Shown one piece after another: positions 44,517 through 56,743 of a stretch of 64,000 bases of DNA. The translations under genes were made by a program, and so were the position numbers. The DNA comes from Austropuccinia psidii (Eukaryota; Basidiomycota; Pucciniomycetes; Pucciniales; Sphaerophragmiaceae), in contig JALGQZ010000001.1 of the NCBI GenBank assembly GCA_023105745.1, positions 49,227,662 through 49,291,661 on the forward strand, read 5' to 3'. Position 1 is the first letter of the stretch, and each line of letters starts with the position of its first letter. The notes below the pieces were generated by a model that did no database searches, was not told the DNA's origin, and worked only from the letters and a program-made list of their open reading frames with translations.

Positions 44517-46049
44517 ATGCAATCTTTCCTTGGATTTGCTAGCTACTATAGAAACCACATCAAAAACTTTGCTCACATAACTAGTAGTTTATACAAGTTA
44601 TGCTCAAAGGATGTAACTTTTGAAATAACCAAGGAAAGGAGGGATGCATATGAGAGGATCAAATATGAACTCACAAATGCACCTGTGCTCATCTTGCCTG
44701 ACTTTGAACTACCATTCAAGTTATATATAGATGCAGCATGCAGCCAAGGCTTGGGAGCAGCCCTTCACCAAAGACAAATTGTGGATGGTGAACCAAGAGA
44801 AGGTGTAATATGTTACATCTCCAGGCAGCTGAAAGATTCAGAAGCCAGGTATGGGGCCACCCAGACAGAATGTCTATGTCTAGTCTGGGCTCTAGAAAAA
44901 CTCCCTTATTATTTGGAGGGTGCAGTCTTTGAAGTCTACACAGACTGCACAGCCGTGAAGTCTTTACTAAACATGAAGACTACTAATAGACACATGCTGA
45001 GATGGCAACTATCCATCCAGGAGTATAGAGGGAACATGACCATCATATACAAAGAAGGTAAAAGCCATACCAATGCAGATGGCCTTAGCAGTTGGCCACT
45101 GGACAATGTCAAAAGCAATCCAACTTATGACCCTGAAGTTGCTGCAAAAATTCCTATCCATTTTATGGAAATAAATAGGAAGAAGAACTTCAGATTCTCT
45201 GAATGGGCACCAGAGAGTGGTACCCTTGACAGTGGAAACACTGATTCAGAAGGGACAGAAACCCCCATACTGGGAATAAGTTCCTCAGCACTGCACAATG
45301 AATTTTTCACTGCAGTGCTGAAATCATATGCTAAACACAAACAGTGTAACATACTACTCCAACTCCTTCAACAAAAATACAGGAGCCCAGAACTGGAAAC
45401 CCAGCTGGAGGAACCCTGGTTGAGGGCCTATAAGGACAATAAATTCTTCCTTATAGATGGCCTGATTTATCACAGAGACAAGCACACCAGTGCACTCACA
45501 GTGATAGACAGAGACCACATCTCTTTAATCCTGCAGGAATGCCATGACTGCCCCTACATGGGACACATGAGTGAAGACAGGGCTAAAGAGAGGGTAGCAA
45601 GCACAGCTTGGTGGCCCAAGTGGGAGCAAGAGTTGAGTGAATACATCAACACTTGTGAAAGATGCCAAAAGGCAAATAGAAAGCATGGGAAGAAATATGG
45701 GTTGCTTCAACACATAGAAGAACCCAAACACCCATGGGAAGCCATCAACATGGACTGGGTCACAGGACTTGTCCCAGGAGGCAAAGAAAACTACAATGCC
45801 TGCTTAATCATAGTTGATAGGTTCAGCAAGAGCATGAGATGTCTACCATGCCATAAAGAGGACACAGCCATGGACACTGCTCTGTTATTTTGGAATAACA
45901 TCATATCCACCTGTGGAGTCCCTAAGATCATAATCAGTGACAGGGACCCAAAATTTGCATCTGAATTTTGGACCAATTTATATGACATGCTTGGCACCAA
46001 GCTTGCTTTTTCCACAGCTTACCATCCACAAACAGATGGCCTAGCTTAG
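44517..46049 (+). pseudogene. A2 RT thumb, RNase H and most of integrase
   Basis: Starts at '[18 protein letters not shown]' after the frameshift. RNase H has '[17 protein letters not shown]' and '[20 protein letters not shown]'. Integrase has the HHCC region ending C-E-R-C-Q-K, Asp in '[12 protein letters not shown]' and Asp in 'ISDRDPKF'. The frame ends at TAG exactly at the codon for the third catalytic residue, the Glu of D,D35E. Confidence 0.92.
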
Positions 46050-46052
46050 AGG

Positions 46053-46868
46053 ATGATCCAAACAATGGAGGACATCCTCAGGAGGTTCTGTGCCTATGGC
46101 ATGGAATACAAGGACCATGAGGGATACACCCATGATTGGGTCACCCTCTTACCAGAAGTCCAACTGGCTTATAATACAAGCCAGCACTCTACCACAGGAA
46201 AAACACCTGCACTGGTAGAGAAAGGGTGGAATCCCCTGTTACCTGTGGATCACTTGAAGAAAAATCTTCTGACCATCCACCCCACAGCCAAAGACTTCCA
46301 TGATATGTGGAAGATAGCCTGCAATACTGCTGCCAAATGCATACCTGAGGCCAAAGAATATAACAAGCAGAGGTGGGACAAATCACATATGGAACCTGAC
46401 TTCAAGGAAGGTGACCAGGTGTTAGTGTCTACACTGAACTTTAACAATCTCAAAGGACCCAAGAAAATGAGCGACTCATTTGTAGGGCCCTTCACTATCA
46501 TTAAGTTGATAGGGAAGAATGCAGTAGAGGTCAAGCTCACTGAGGAGTTTTGTAGGAAACACCCAGTCTTTCCAGTAAGCCTGGTCAAACCATACTTCCA
46601 GACAGAAGAGGATAAATTCCCCTCCAGGAAGAAAGACATCACTCCACCAGAAATAGTGGAAGTAGAAGACTCTCCTGGACCTGTGAGTAAAATCATCAGG
46701 GCCAGAAAAATCAGACTTAACGGGAAGGATCAGAGACAATATCTATTCAGATTCAAGAACCAGACAGCCGACAAAGACAAATGGTTGGCAGAGGATGCCA
46801 TACCAGATGGGAACCTCCATTTAAGGAGATTCAGAGCCTCTAGGAGGATTGAACATTCTCATCAATGA
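46053..46868 (+). pseudogene. A2 integrase C-terminus, GPY/F and chromodomain-like end
   Basis: Continues the previous frame directly after the TAG. It contains '[14 protein letters not shown]' (GPY/F module) and '[15 protein letters not shown]', then '[23 protein letters not shown]', a chromodomain-like segment, and ends in basic residues. A polypurine tract AGAGGGAGGG lies at 46881-46890 before the 3' LTR. Confidence 0.9.
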
Positions 46869-46892
46869 TGAGCCTTTTTTAGAGGGAGGGTA

Positions 46893-48323
46893 TGTCAGCG
46901 TGTGACTCAAAACCAGAGCACAAGCATGACAGCCAAAATACCATAAACCAATGGTATAGCCAAAATACCACCAAAACATGGAAGTGAGCCAAATTAGCTC
47001 AAAAGGTATCAAAAGAAAGAGGAAACTCACCTCTTCCTGAAAATATAAGTCCCATCACCATAGGACAAGAAATAACAAGGTTATTCCTGCTCAAAGTTAG
47101 TGCTGAGCATAAACCTTAATTTTCACCTCTCATCTAAAATCTAGAAGGAGAGGCTTAACCCCATCAAATGGGTACTCAAAATGAAGCTCTAAGCCAGGGA
47201 TATCCAATGGTACCAGCCAAACTGAGCTAGCACCAGTATTAATTGAGTTATGGTCAAATTCAGACCAAATAAGGCTGAACAAAACATTCACCTCTCATCT
47301 AACGTTTACAGTTTTAGTGTGAGATACCTGAAGTGGGGCCTTTTTGGAAAGAGCACAATCAGGGATATCTGATGGTGCCATCCATTTCCTCATAACTCAA
47401 CTACAACAGAAGTTATTGGCCAAACAAGCTTAATACAGCTTTTGACCAGACCACGCCAATGTACAAAAATACTTGTACATGGGATAGCTTTGTCATATTT
47501 AATGATAACCATGTAAAGTTGGGTACCATTGTGTAGACCCCATACAGAGATATTCAATGAACCAACTTTGAGCTTGATATCTCAAAAACTGACAGAGTTA
47601 TGACCATTTTAAGGTCAAGATCCCACCTGCTGTCAGATACAGCCTTACCATGGGATAATATCCCATAACCATGAATATGAGGTGTCAAATAGACGAAGAA
47701 GCATGTTTTTACTTCAATACCTCATATGTCAGTCAATACTGGGGTCCCATACAGTTTCTGTACAGCATTCTACGCGTCATACACGTCAGAATCAGGCTGT
47801 GAAGTCCCCAGGTGAAAATTTTCACCCTGTATTGGTGAAAACTGCCCAGATGTGGTTTCAAAACCACATCTGAGCCCAATACAGGGTATAAAGGCTGTTT
47901 GCAAACCACAAGCCTGTCATAGAGAGTGAAAAATCTTCACTTCCTCTACATGGAAAGGTCTAGCAGCTTTTCCACCCCAATTTCAGGATAAAAGGAGGGC
48001 TTTTCACAGCCAAAATCCTCTCCTCATCCTGCTCTTGAATAACCTACGTAGTAAACTGTCAAAAACAGTTTTACTCTTGGTTAAATAATCAGGTATAATT
48101 ATAATCTTTAATTATTGTAGACTTTATTATTGTAATCCAACAGATAAAGCCTGCACCCAGGGTTCTCAATAGCGCTCACCACCACTATTTCTCAATAGTA
48201 GAACCCTTTTATCTTATTATAAACCTTTATAAATCTTTTTTTATATCATTTTCTGTTGTGTCACATACACAGTTAAAGTTGTAATTAGCCTAGTTATACC
48301 TTTATCATAGTATCATCCTGACA
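46893..48323 (+). repeat. 3' LTR of A2
   Basis: 1431 bp, same length as the 5' LTR and near-identical, followed by the duplication TCATT. Confidence 0.95.
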
Positions 48324-48328
48324 TCATT

Positions 48329-49847
48329 GCAGATTTACTGCGAGTGAAGAAACCATTCCTGACTTTGAATATGTATTAGCTCTGCCTAATCATGGTTCAG
48401 AAGGTGTTCAAGAATTATGAAGAGCTGCTATAGCATTCTCCAACAATTTTCATATAGTAAATGTAAAATACCCAATGAGATAATCCTATTTCTCCTTTAG
48501 TATGGGCTGGAGTTAATGATTCCTTATTTTGTTTCTGAAACTATATTTAGCTGAATTTTAAGCCATTTTCCTTTATTATTTTAAATATATCTTGAAAAGA
48601 AAGGAAATATGCTTCATCAAAATATGTGACAATAAAATAAATATGCCAATATTTGACAAAGTCAAAACTTATACAAAATTTGGCTGTTTTTGTAATCAAT
48701 TTTTCTATAGAATTTTTGGGTTTAGAGTTGAAAGGAAGATTGATTAATCTATATCTGAGAAAAGTAACTATGAAGGTAACTAATAAGCATAGAAACTATT
48801 TGTGAATATTCAAGTTTCAGGAGTAGAAAAATATTTATGGTGTTGACCAGAAATTAAATTCTGTATTTGATAGTAGAGAGAACTAATAAATGGATAATTT
48901 CTCAATCATAAATTGCAGAATTCTTTTCCTACGAACCAAATACATGAGATTTTATGGTAGCTTAATAGTTTCTACTTATATACAAATTTAAACATAAATT
49001 AAAATAACATTAATCTAGAAATTGATTGGCTTCTTAATTTAGTATAAATTCATTAAAAGGTTCCCACCACATAATTGTTATATTTTTTAAATCTAAATAA
49101 CGCTGTGATAGAAATTTTGGTTTATTTTCAAAGTAATTCGGAGTAATCAACCTCAACAGGCTTCTGTGATTTTTGTTCTAATAATATGACTGAAACAATT
49201 GCTCGAAAGCTTTGATATTTTGGTATTTATTACAGAAGAAAATTGTCTCATCTTTCATTCAATATTACGTCTACTAATATAGAAATGAATAATCATTTGA
49301 TAATTTCATTCAATTCTGTAATCATTAAATGAAAACAGCGTATGAGTTCTCATCAAATTGAAACTATTTTACCTGCACCCATTATTATATCAGTAGTACT
49401 GTGTGGAAAAATTAGATAAAAAAAAATTTTATTCCTCTTTTCTTTCTTAATAGTCAGACAGGTTTAATTTGTTGAAAAATATCAAATTATGAGAAAATAG
49501 TGAGTACGTTTGGAGCTATATAAACTGTTTTACAACAGAGACACATGAAAAAACTTACAAAACATTAACAAATTACACTGCATACAAATTTCCGTTTATG
49601 GAAACCAATGTCATAGATATAATAATTATTTCGATTTTATTTATGAGGTATATACTCATTTTCAAATAAGATTGTCCATTTTAATTGAAAATTATTTTTA
49701 TCAGTAATGTGGGATTGTTAGGTTTCCCTATCTTTTCCCTAACAGAGAACTTAGGTTAAGGTGTTATTGAATCCGGCCTTTATGGGTTTGGTGCCCATGA
49801 TAAGTTACGGACTGATTAGAATATTTTCCTTTAGCTTACTTACAGAC
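48329..49847. repeat. Gene-free repeat, matches 61640-63020
   Basis: From about 48450 it aligns with 61640-63020 (shared blocks such as AATAACGCTGTGATAGAAATTT and TAAGTTACGGACTGATTAGAA). 48329-48450 is not part of that repeat; one frame there reads 'TASEETIPDFEYVLALPNHG' before a stop, which is too short to call an exon. Confidence 0.55.
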
Positions 49848-49955
49848 AAATATACTCGAGGCTGAGACGGTTCTGTCTTTGTGAAAAACCAAGCATCAAA
49901 AATGCAAGTGTAAAAAGGGCCTTTATATAGGCTAATTGAGTCCAACTGAGTATAA

Positions 49956-50066
49956 TCCGAGTTAGTTTAACGGTAGAATAACTGCTTGTGGTGCATCAAT
50001 GGAAAAACTAAATATCATTGATTGCATGAAAAGCTGATGACGGGGGTTCAACTCCCTCGCTCCGAC
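49956..50066 (+). tRNA. tRNA-like gene with GTG anticodon and intron (left arm)
   Basis: 111 nt. Acceptor strand TCCGAGT pairs with GCTCCGA with one mismatch and one wobble. Box A TAGTTTAACGG and box B GGTTCAACTCC fit the Pol III consensus. The anticodon loop TTGTGG matches tRNA-His(GTG), followed by an intron-like insert with its own hairpin (ATCAATG / CATTGAT). The anticodon stem pairs only partly, so it could be a pseudogene. Confidence 0.4.
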
Positions 50067-50167
50067 TTATTTTATTTGAGACACCTTTTTGGTGACAGTC
50101 AAAACTTTCATCCAAAATTTTCAGAGACTCAGTGGGCTGAATTTTGAATGAAATTCGAAAGAAAAAA

Positions 50168-50278
50168 GTCCGAGTGAGGGAGTCGAACCCCCATCATCAG
50201 CTTTTAATGCAATCAATGATATTTAGTTTTTCCATTGTTGCGCCACAAGCAGTTATTCTACCGTTGAACTAACTCGGA
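50168..50278 (-). tRNA. tRNA-like gene with GTG anticodon and intron (right arm)
   Basis: Best of the four copies. On the minus strand the acceptor pairs 7 of 7 (TCCGAGT with ACTCGGA), the D stem is GTTC/GAAT, and the T stem is GGGGG/CCCTC with loop TTCGACT. Boxes A (TAGTTCAACGG) and B (GGTTCGACTCC) are intact and a Pol III terminator of six T follows at once. The loop TTGTGGC is that of tRNA-His(GTG), with about 38 nt of intron after it. Odd points are a discriminator C (eukaryotic His tRNAs usually have A) and only three of five anticodon-stem pairs with the likely 3' strand GCTGA. Confidence 0.5.
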
Positions 50279-50368
50279 TTAATATAGTTTTTTTGTCTCA
50301 ATTATCCTATATGAAGGCCATTAAAATGCTTAGTTTTTTAATCGCACAAAACTATCTCAGCCTCAAAT

Positions 50369-52617
50369 ATTTTCTCTTGAACTAATTATGCAAATTAAAC
50401 CAATCAGGATGGCACTACTTGACCCATTAAGGTGATTCCTCTTCAAGAAAGGTATATTGAACAGGGAATAATTCACTCTTCCTTTATTAATTAAATATTC
50501 AAATCTTAAACTGAAGTTTCGAAATTAAATAAAGGTGGTTGGAGTAGAAAGTGGCCTATGTATAAATAATTATTCGCAAATGAAACTAAGTTTTTTTTTG
50601 AGAAACTTCATTAGAAACACGGTCTTTTTTGGTTAAATTGAAGAAAGGTTTTCTCATTTTTTGTAGAATTGATCTTTATTTGATAAAATTTTGATCTTTT
50701 TGTAAAATAATGATGAATATTGGATAGCTTAAGAATAATTACCCAGAATTTTATTCACTTCACATATGAATGGTAAAGTCAAAATATTTCGGTGAGTGTT
50801 TCTTATTTAATTACTATTGTTGATGAATATTTGAAATCCAATCACTGCTAAATGAAAATAAAAAATTAAATCACGATAAAACATTTCCGCTTCATCTTCT
50901 CAGAGCTCAACTACGTATACATATCTAGCAAAAATCATTAAGCTAGAAAAAACCATGTATTAACAGAATGTACTTAAGAGACAAATGCAAAGGTGAAATT
51001 CTTCAAGAAGCGCAATTCTGATATATGTAGGATTGAGTTTTGTGAGAAAGCTCAATTCATAGCTTTCAAATATTATTTCATGGATTCCAAATCAATAATG
51101 GGAGCGCTAAAACCGTCATCCCCTTACCCATCTCGGAAGATTGATTAATTGTCCAACCCTTTTCTTAAAGTAAAGAATTTAAAAGAAATGAATTTTGAAC
51201 TCTAGCAAAGATATACGCTTATTACCAAAATGAATTCCTCTAGGAAGAAATATATAATTTTTAGGAAAACTTCCAACATCGATATACAATTATTCAGAAT
51301 GGATTCAACCTAAGGTAAAGAGCTTGAAATATGATTCTTCAAGTACTTCTCATATTTTAATGTTGAATAAATTCCTTGTCAAAAATACAGAGTTATTTAT
51401 TTTAACCTATTTTAAGAAGACTCTAGCTTCCCTTTGAATATATGTGCGCTTCATAAATATCAAATATCTTTGAATATGATACCTTTAATTCTTTGAAATT
51501 GTACCAAGATTTATGATATAAAATGGTATTTGATACTCTGAGAATGGGGCCTTGTTTTAAAGTTCATTTTCCCGCCAAAACAATATGATGGAGTGTCCTA
51601 CAATTGTAAACTAGAATATAATAAGAGATAAGACGAGAAAAATTCAAAATACTTTTTAATCTCTACAGCTGACACCAAATTCTCTTATTTTTTTAAAAAT
51701 CTTCATTTATTAAGTATTTTTCAGTTAGAAATCTTACAGTAGCAAGGGAGAGAGCACAATGAAAATAAAAATTAGAGATTTGATGTGGAAGAGGTAAAAC
51801 TTAGTAATAATTTTATTGAAGAAAATAATGATGGATATAAAGAATATCCAATGTGAATAAAAGAGTTCTCTTTTTTGATAAAGAAAGCTGACAATATTTA
51901 TATTACGAGAAATATATCAAAAAAAAATTACTGGTATTGTTTCCATTCATACAGTTACAATGTTTTTCATTCTTGAGCTGATATGATAAAAAGACTTACA
52001 TGATAAGAAATTTGACAATGTAATATAAAAACAAATAAAAGACGTATTCAGAGAGGGAAAAATTGAATTTTTATATGTATAAAAGTAAAGCCTAGAAATT
52101 TAATTTGCAACTATCCCTACATATCTTTCTGATATCATTTACCTTTGTCTCCAATAGCTTGGTTTTTCTGAATACATGCAACTATCAAGAGTGAATTTCT
52201 AGAAAATCATTCAAGGTATGTGAGGATTTCTCTAGTGAGAAGATATATAATCCAAATTCATAAAGGGGCATAAAGAAATATTGAAATCTCTGGTGAAGAA
52301 GTAAGCTTAATATTTGCAGAGGCTTCTAATAGAATTACTATAAAACCGGAGTACTTTGACTTTTCTTATTAGATATTTAATAGAATGCTCAAGAATGGAG
52401 AATAAATAAATATTTCTTAGCTTTATAATTAAATTACTATCCATTAAGAAATGACCATATATATTTCAAAAATGATGTATATCATTGTGAGCTATTATTA
52501 TACTTTGGGAGAGTAAACTTAGCCAGTTATTAAAGAAAAAAATCAAATTTTGGAGAAAAAATTCAACAGTTGTTTTAAAGAACTACTAATGTCCCAATAA
52601 GAGCCTTGTGATATATT
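50369..52617. other. Low-repeat stretch without recognised gene
   Basis: No ORF of 60 codons or more, no LTR ends and no match to other parts of the window that I can see. CpG is far commoner here (about 19 in 50401-52440 by eye) than in the transposon frames, which suggests different sequence history. It may be ordinary intergenic host DNA. Confidence 0.4.
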
Positions 52618-54118
52618 TTTCACAACCACAGGGAAGAGCCCTCCCAATTGGTGTTTAAAAAGAATTAAAGCCTCCACAAATATATTCCCAATTGGCCATA
52701 TTATCATTGATAGGAAAATTTGCCTTGTATGGGTTTCAATGGCCTTTGGGACACAACCACATTCTCTGGCCATTCATGACCCTCAGGCCATATCCTGTTA
52801 AATTTGTACCTTTGGCCAATTATTCACCCTCCAAACCCCAGGGCATTTCCTTGATTTTGGGTTCCAGGGGTCTTTGACCCCTGGCCCACCCCATTTGATG
52901 GGGGGGTCTGGCTTTTTAGGAACCCTACAGCCTCTACAGCACATGGGAAATGGGAGTAATCAGGCCCCTTTTGGCCTAATTCTAATGAAGCAAAAAGGGG
53001 AAAAGGGGCAAGCCCACCTGAGCCAGGAGTTTGGCCCAAATTGGGCCAAGGACCAAGAAACACAGATTGGAAATAAACACCCATGGCCTCTGGAAACCAC
53101 AAGAGGCCATTGGCTCAGGTCCAGAAGGGTTTTCCCTCAATTCAAGGGGATCCCTCTTCCTCAGTTATGAACCCTGCACATATATGGTATTATATATCAT
53201 TATGCACCATTTATCCTCAATAATCCAATGGTGATGGCTCCAGGTCCCCATTATGTCATTTCAAATCAAGGCTCCAGGTCCAACACTCCACTTTGAAGGA
53301 AGGTTTCAGTCAGCCAGTTTTGCAATCCATGGTGGACATCAGAAGACCTTTCAAGGTCAGCACTCACCTGGTCCTTCAGATGCTGGTTATTTCATTTCAA
53401 CAGTATTCCCCCAAGGGAATACTGGCCCAGGATTCTTCAAGGGTAATTTCAAGAGGTTGTTAATCATTCAAATCAGTTGTAAAGGTATTAAGCCCTGCAG
53501 CACTTATTGGATAACTCAATTGGTCCTTACAGGTGGTATTCAGGCAACCTGTATGGCATTCGCCCATTTCGGCCAATTCATATTGGACTGTGGGAATTCA
53601 AGACACACAGTTCATTTAACAAGATTGCCAGATCTGTATTGACCAAAAGCTGTCAATACAGCAGGGTGCTCAATCCTCCAGGAGCAGTCTTCAACTTCAT
53701 ATTTACTGGCCATATTTTCTTCCCTTGGGACCTTTTCCCCAGTTGATTAATATATTGGATTTATTTTTATTCTTAATATCTTTTTCATTATTGAAAGTAA
53801 ATACTGATAATCTTAAGTAAGTCATTTTCACCTTTTTCTTCCCCTGTCAGTGGATATTGGTGGTTCTATCCTTTGCTAATTCCACTGTTCTTTCTGGCAG
53901 GTTGAAAGAGTGAATTGAGGATTAATTTGTTTGGCTCTTTGGCCTTTGGCTTTCTGTCATTATCTTTGCTCTTTGGCTTCCTTCATATCTTTGGCATATC
54001 TTTTATTAGTCCCTTTTTGTCTGGAAGAAATATATTCTTCTTTTATTTCTGTATTCTTTTGGAGCCCTCCAAATGAGTTCTAGATTCCTGAGTGCCAGGC
54101 CACCCTTGTTTTTTTTGT
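52618..54118 (-). repeat. Family C LTR, truncated or decayed
   Basis: Inverted relative to the copy at 7263-10892. It starts with TTTCACAACC (decayed TGTCACAACC) and ends near 54118 after the reverse complement of the AAGAGTGGCCTGGCACTCAGG block. I see no clear target duplication. It abuts a family A LTR remnant missing its first half, so the C copy may mark a rearrangement. ORFs of 60-129 codons inside are not conserved with other C copies. Confidence 0.72.
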
Positions 54119-54493
54119 AGCCCTGGATGCTTTATACACAATGGTACCTCATTTAATATGGTTATCATTGAGTAAAGAAAAGTTATGCCATGTATAAGGT
54201 TTCTTATACATATTTATGATTTTGCCCAAAAACTGTATGGAGCTTGTGGGCCCCATACCTCTTTTTCTAGATGGGATATAAGGAAATTAATGCCACCATA
54301 AGATATCCCTGATTTTTCCCTTTCTAAATAGACCAAACTTTAAGTATCTCACACTAAAAATGTAGAATTAGGATCAGAGGTCAATGTTTTATTCACCCTT
54401 ATTTGACCTTAATTTGGCCATAACTTCTGTAGCTTTGGTGTTAGCTCAATTTGGCTAGTACCATTGGATAGCCCTAATTTGGAGCTTTAATTT

Positions 54494-56457
54494 TGTGAGC
54501 CTTTGAGATATGACTAAATATCCCAAATTTTCCCAAGAAAAATTCTATAATAATTATACTTATAATAACTATATTAAAACTAGTGAAAATACCATGAATA
54601 GGTACAAGATCTGAATTAACTCGGAATCTAATGGGTAAATATGTAAAATCAGCTACACCATTAGATTCACCATGGTAAAATACACATATGTCATTTTTAT
54701 GGCATATCTGAAAAGTCAATAATTAATGATGAATAAGTAATAATACACTAAAAAAGACATAAACTCTTAATTAATTTGGACACTAATGGAGAAACATGTG
54801 AAATATATTGTACCATTAGATTCTCCATAATTATTTAAACATGAAACCATTATCAAACAATTCTCTCAAATCAATACTTAAGGAATTAAGCTTTATATAT
54901 GCACTTTTTTGGTCAATGCATATATTCATGGTTTTCAGCTAATATCTCTTGAAATATACAAGATAGAGTGTTAAAACAAAAGGAAGTTCACCACCTAATT
55001 ACTGTAAAATAACATATATGAACTTTATTTCACAAGCTATAAACAAGGTTACAACTTGTAAAGGTTTATTGGACAAAATCACTGGAGTGGTTGACCACTT
55101 TGGTGGATAGTGGTCCAAACTTAAAAAAATTGGATATTCAGACTCTAATAGTTCATACATGAAGAATGATTTAATCTTTATTATAATATTCAAGGTATAA
55201 GCCCTTGAAGTCAAGGTTTAAAATTTAAAATATTAAATTTCAACAGAAAAGATGAGTTACAAGAAAAATCATCAAAAATAGAGTTTCGATGATGTAATGA
55301 AATGCTCTTGGCAATTTTATACAGACATGGAAAGGTATCAGAACTTACTCTAAGAATAGCTGTAGCATGTATAACCTGGACATTATTAATGATCCAAGTC
55401 TAAGGTTAAAATTTATCATTTATGATCACTCACTGTAATCTTACTTTAAGCTTGACAGTTGTATTAGTGATGAAACTGGTGAATACTATTAGATTATTAT
55501 TAATACTAACAAAATACACTAATCTTAGGCTTCTTCCAAGCCTATGATGTCATCAAACTTAGAGTTATATTGATTACTCTAAATAATGGCATAATAATGA
55601 GCTGAGATGGTTTCATCATGACGTACTCATCACTAAACCTTAAAATACTGATCATTTCCAGTGTATACCATCAGTACACGTCTATTAGAAGCCTACTGGA
55701 CTCTATAAGTGAGTTATTTACTATAAATAAAGCTCCTTTCACTCTTTTGTTGCCTCAGACGCATAAAAAACAATAAAACAACTAAATGAAAAGGTAAAAT
55801 CTTTATTGTTTGTATATAAATCTTGTATATTATCAAAGACAAAGGTAATATTTATTATAATCATCATTCTTGACGTGATTACTTCAATTGTTAACTTGTT
55901 TTGTTATGATTCTCTTAAAAACCTCATTTCCACGTAAAATCAAGAAAATTTGTAATTTATCTTATTTTTATTTGTAAATACAATTTATAAAAGGTATATT
56001 TACATAATTTGGTGTAAATTCTTCCAAAAACATTATATTTAGTGTCAAGAGTAGGTTATTTTCTCTTATTATAATGATTTCCTATATTATTACTATTAAT
56101 AATTCTTCTATTAATGTAAATAGTACTTATATCAACATATAACTTTAATAAAAGTAATATTTTAGTTATTTGTTGTTTTTTTTTAATAAAAAACATTTTT
56201 TAGGCCTTTATTATTTGTTGGTAACAATAATAAAGTGCTTTTAAATATATTAATTATTAAATACTAATATATATATTTATTATATGATTCTTTCATAATA
56301 TAAATTATATTACTATATTTATTTATTAATATAATTATTTTTTTCAAAATAATTACAATAATTCTTTATTATTATAATTATTCTTATCTTATTTATTTAT
56401 TTATTTATAGAGACATTCAGAGTACAAGAAGTGAAATATTAGTAATTTTCACTTTTT
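54494..56457 (+). repeat. Family B LTR, 3' end lost
   Basis: Starts TGTGAGCCTTTGAGATATGAC and follows the B LTR closely, including the TATA-like CTATAAATA near 55730. It stops about 25 nt short of the CCTTACA end. Right after it the A LTR resumes with AGAGCTTCATTTTG, a stretch that also occurs as GGAGCTTTAATTTTG just before the insertion. This is longer than a 5-bp duplication, so ectopic recombination rather than simple insertion is possible. Confidence 0.82.
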
Positions 56458-56743
56458 AGAGCTTCATTTTGAATACATATTTGCTGGGGTTAAGCCTCTT
56501 CCTCTGGATTTGAGATGAGAGGTTAAAATTAATGTTTATGCTCAGCAACAATCTTGAGGAGGAATAAGTTTGAAATTATTTGTCCTATGATGATGGGATT
56601 CTTATAGTTGGAAAGAGATGAATTTCCCCTTTCTTTTGATACCTTCTGAGCTGGTTTGTCTTAGCTCCATGTTTTTATGGTATCATGCTTGTACACTGGT
56701 TATGAGTCACAGTCTGACATACCGTCCCTCCAAAAAAGGCTCA

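Larger units (their letters stand above)
38645..48323 (+). mobile_element. Full-length Ty3/Gypsy chromovirus A2
   Basis: 9679 bp with two 1431-bp LTRs (38645-40075, 46893-48323), TGTCAG..CTGACA termini and a perfect TCATT duplication (38640-38644, 48324-48328). It is colinear with A1. The internal region has at least six lesions: a 2-nt deletion near 41110, a 1-nt deletion near 42275, TAA at 42823-42825, TAA at 43165-43167, a 1-nt deletion near 44472, and TAG at 46047-46049. The LTRs are near-identical, so many lesions may be older than or independent of this insertion, or the copy was mobilised in trans. Confidence 0.97.
49848..50368. repeat. Palindrome of about 520 bp with a tRNA-like gene in each arm
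   Basis: The left arm (about 49848-50066) and right arm (about 50168-50368) are inverted copies. Outside the tRNA-like parts they share CGAGGCTGAGA, AGCAT..AATG and TATAGG-TAATTGAG blocks. A spacer of about 100 bp separates them. A decayed second copy lies at 63020-63447. Confidence 0.7.

Noticed and set aside
48329..48420. Possible host exon fragment
   Set aside because: About 30 codons without splice-site or homology support.
52874..53746. ORFs of 67-129 codons in the third C LTR
   Set aside because: Inside a decayed LTR and not conserved with other copies.
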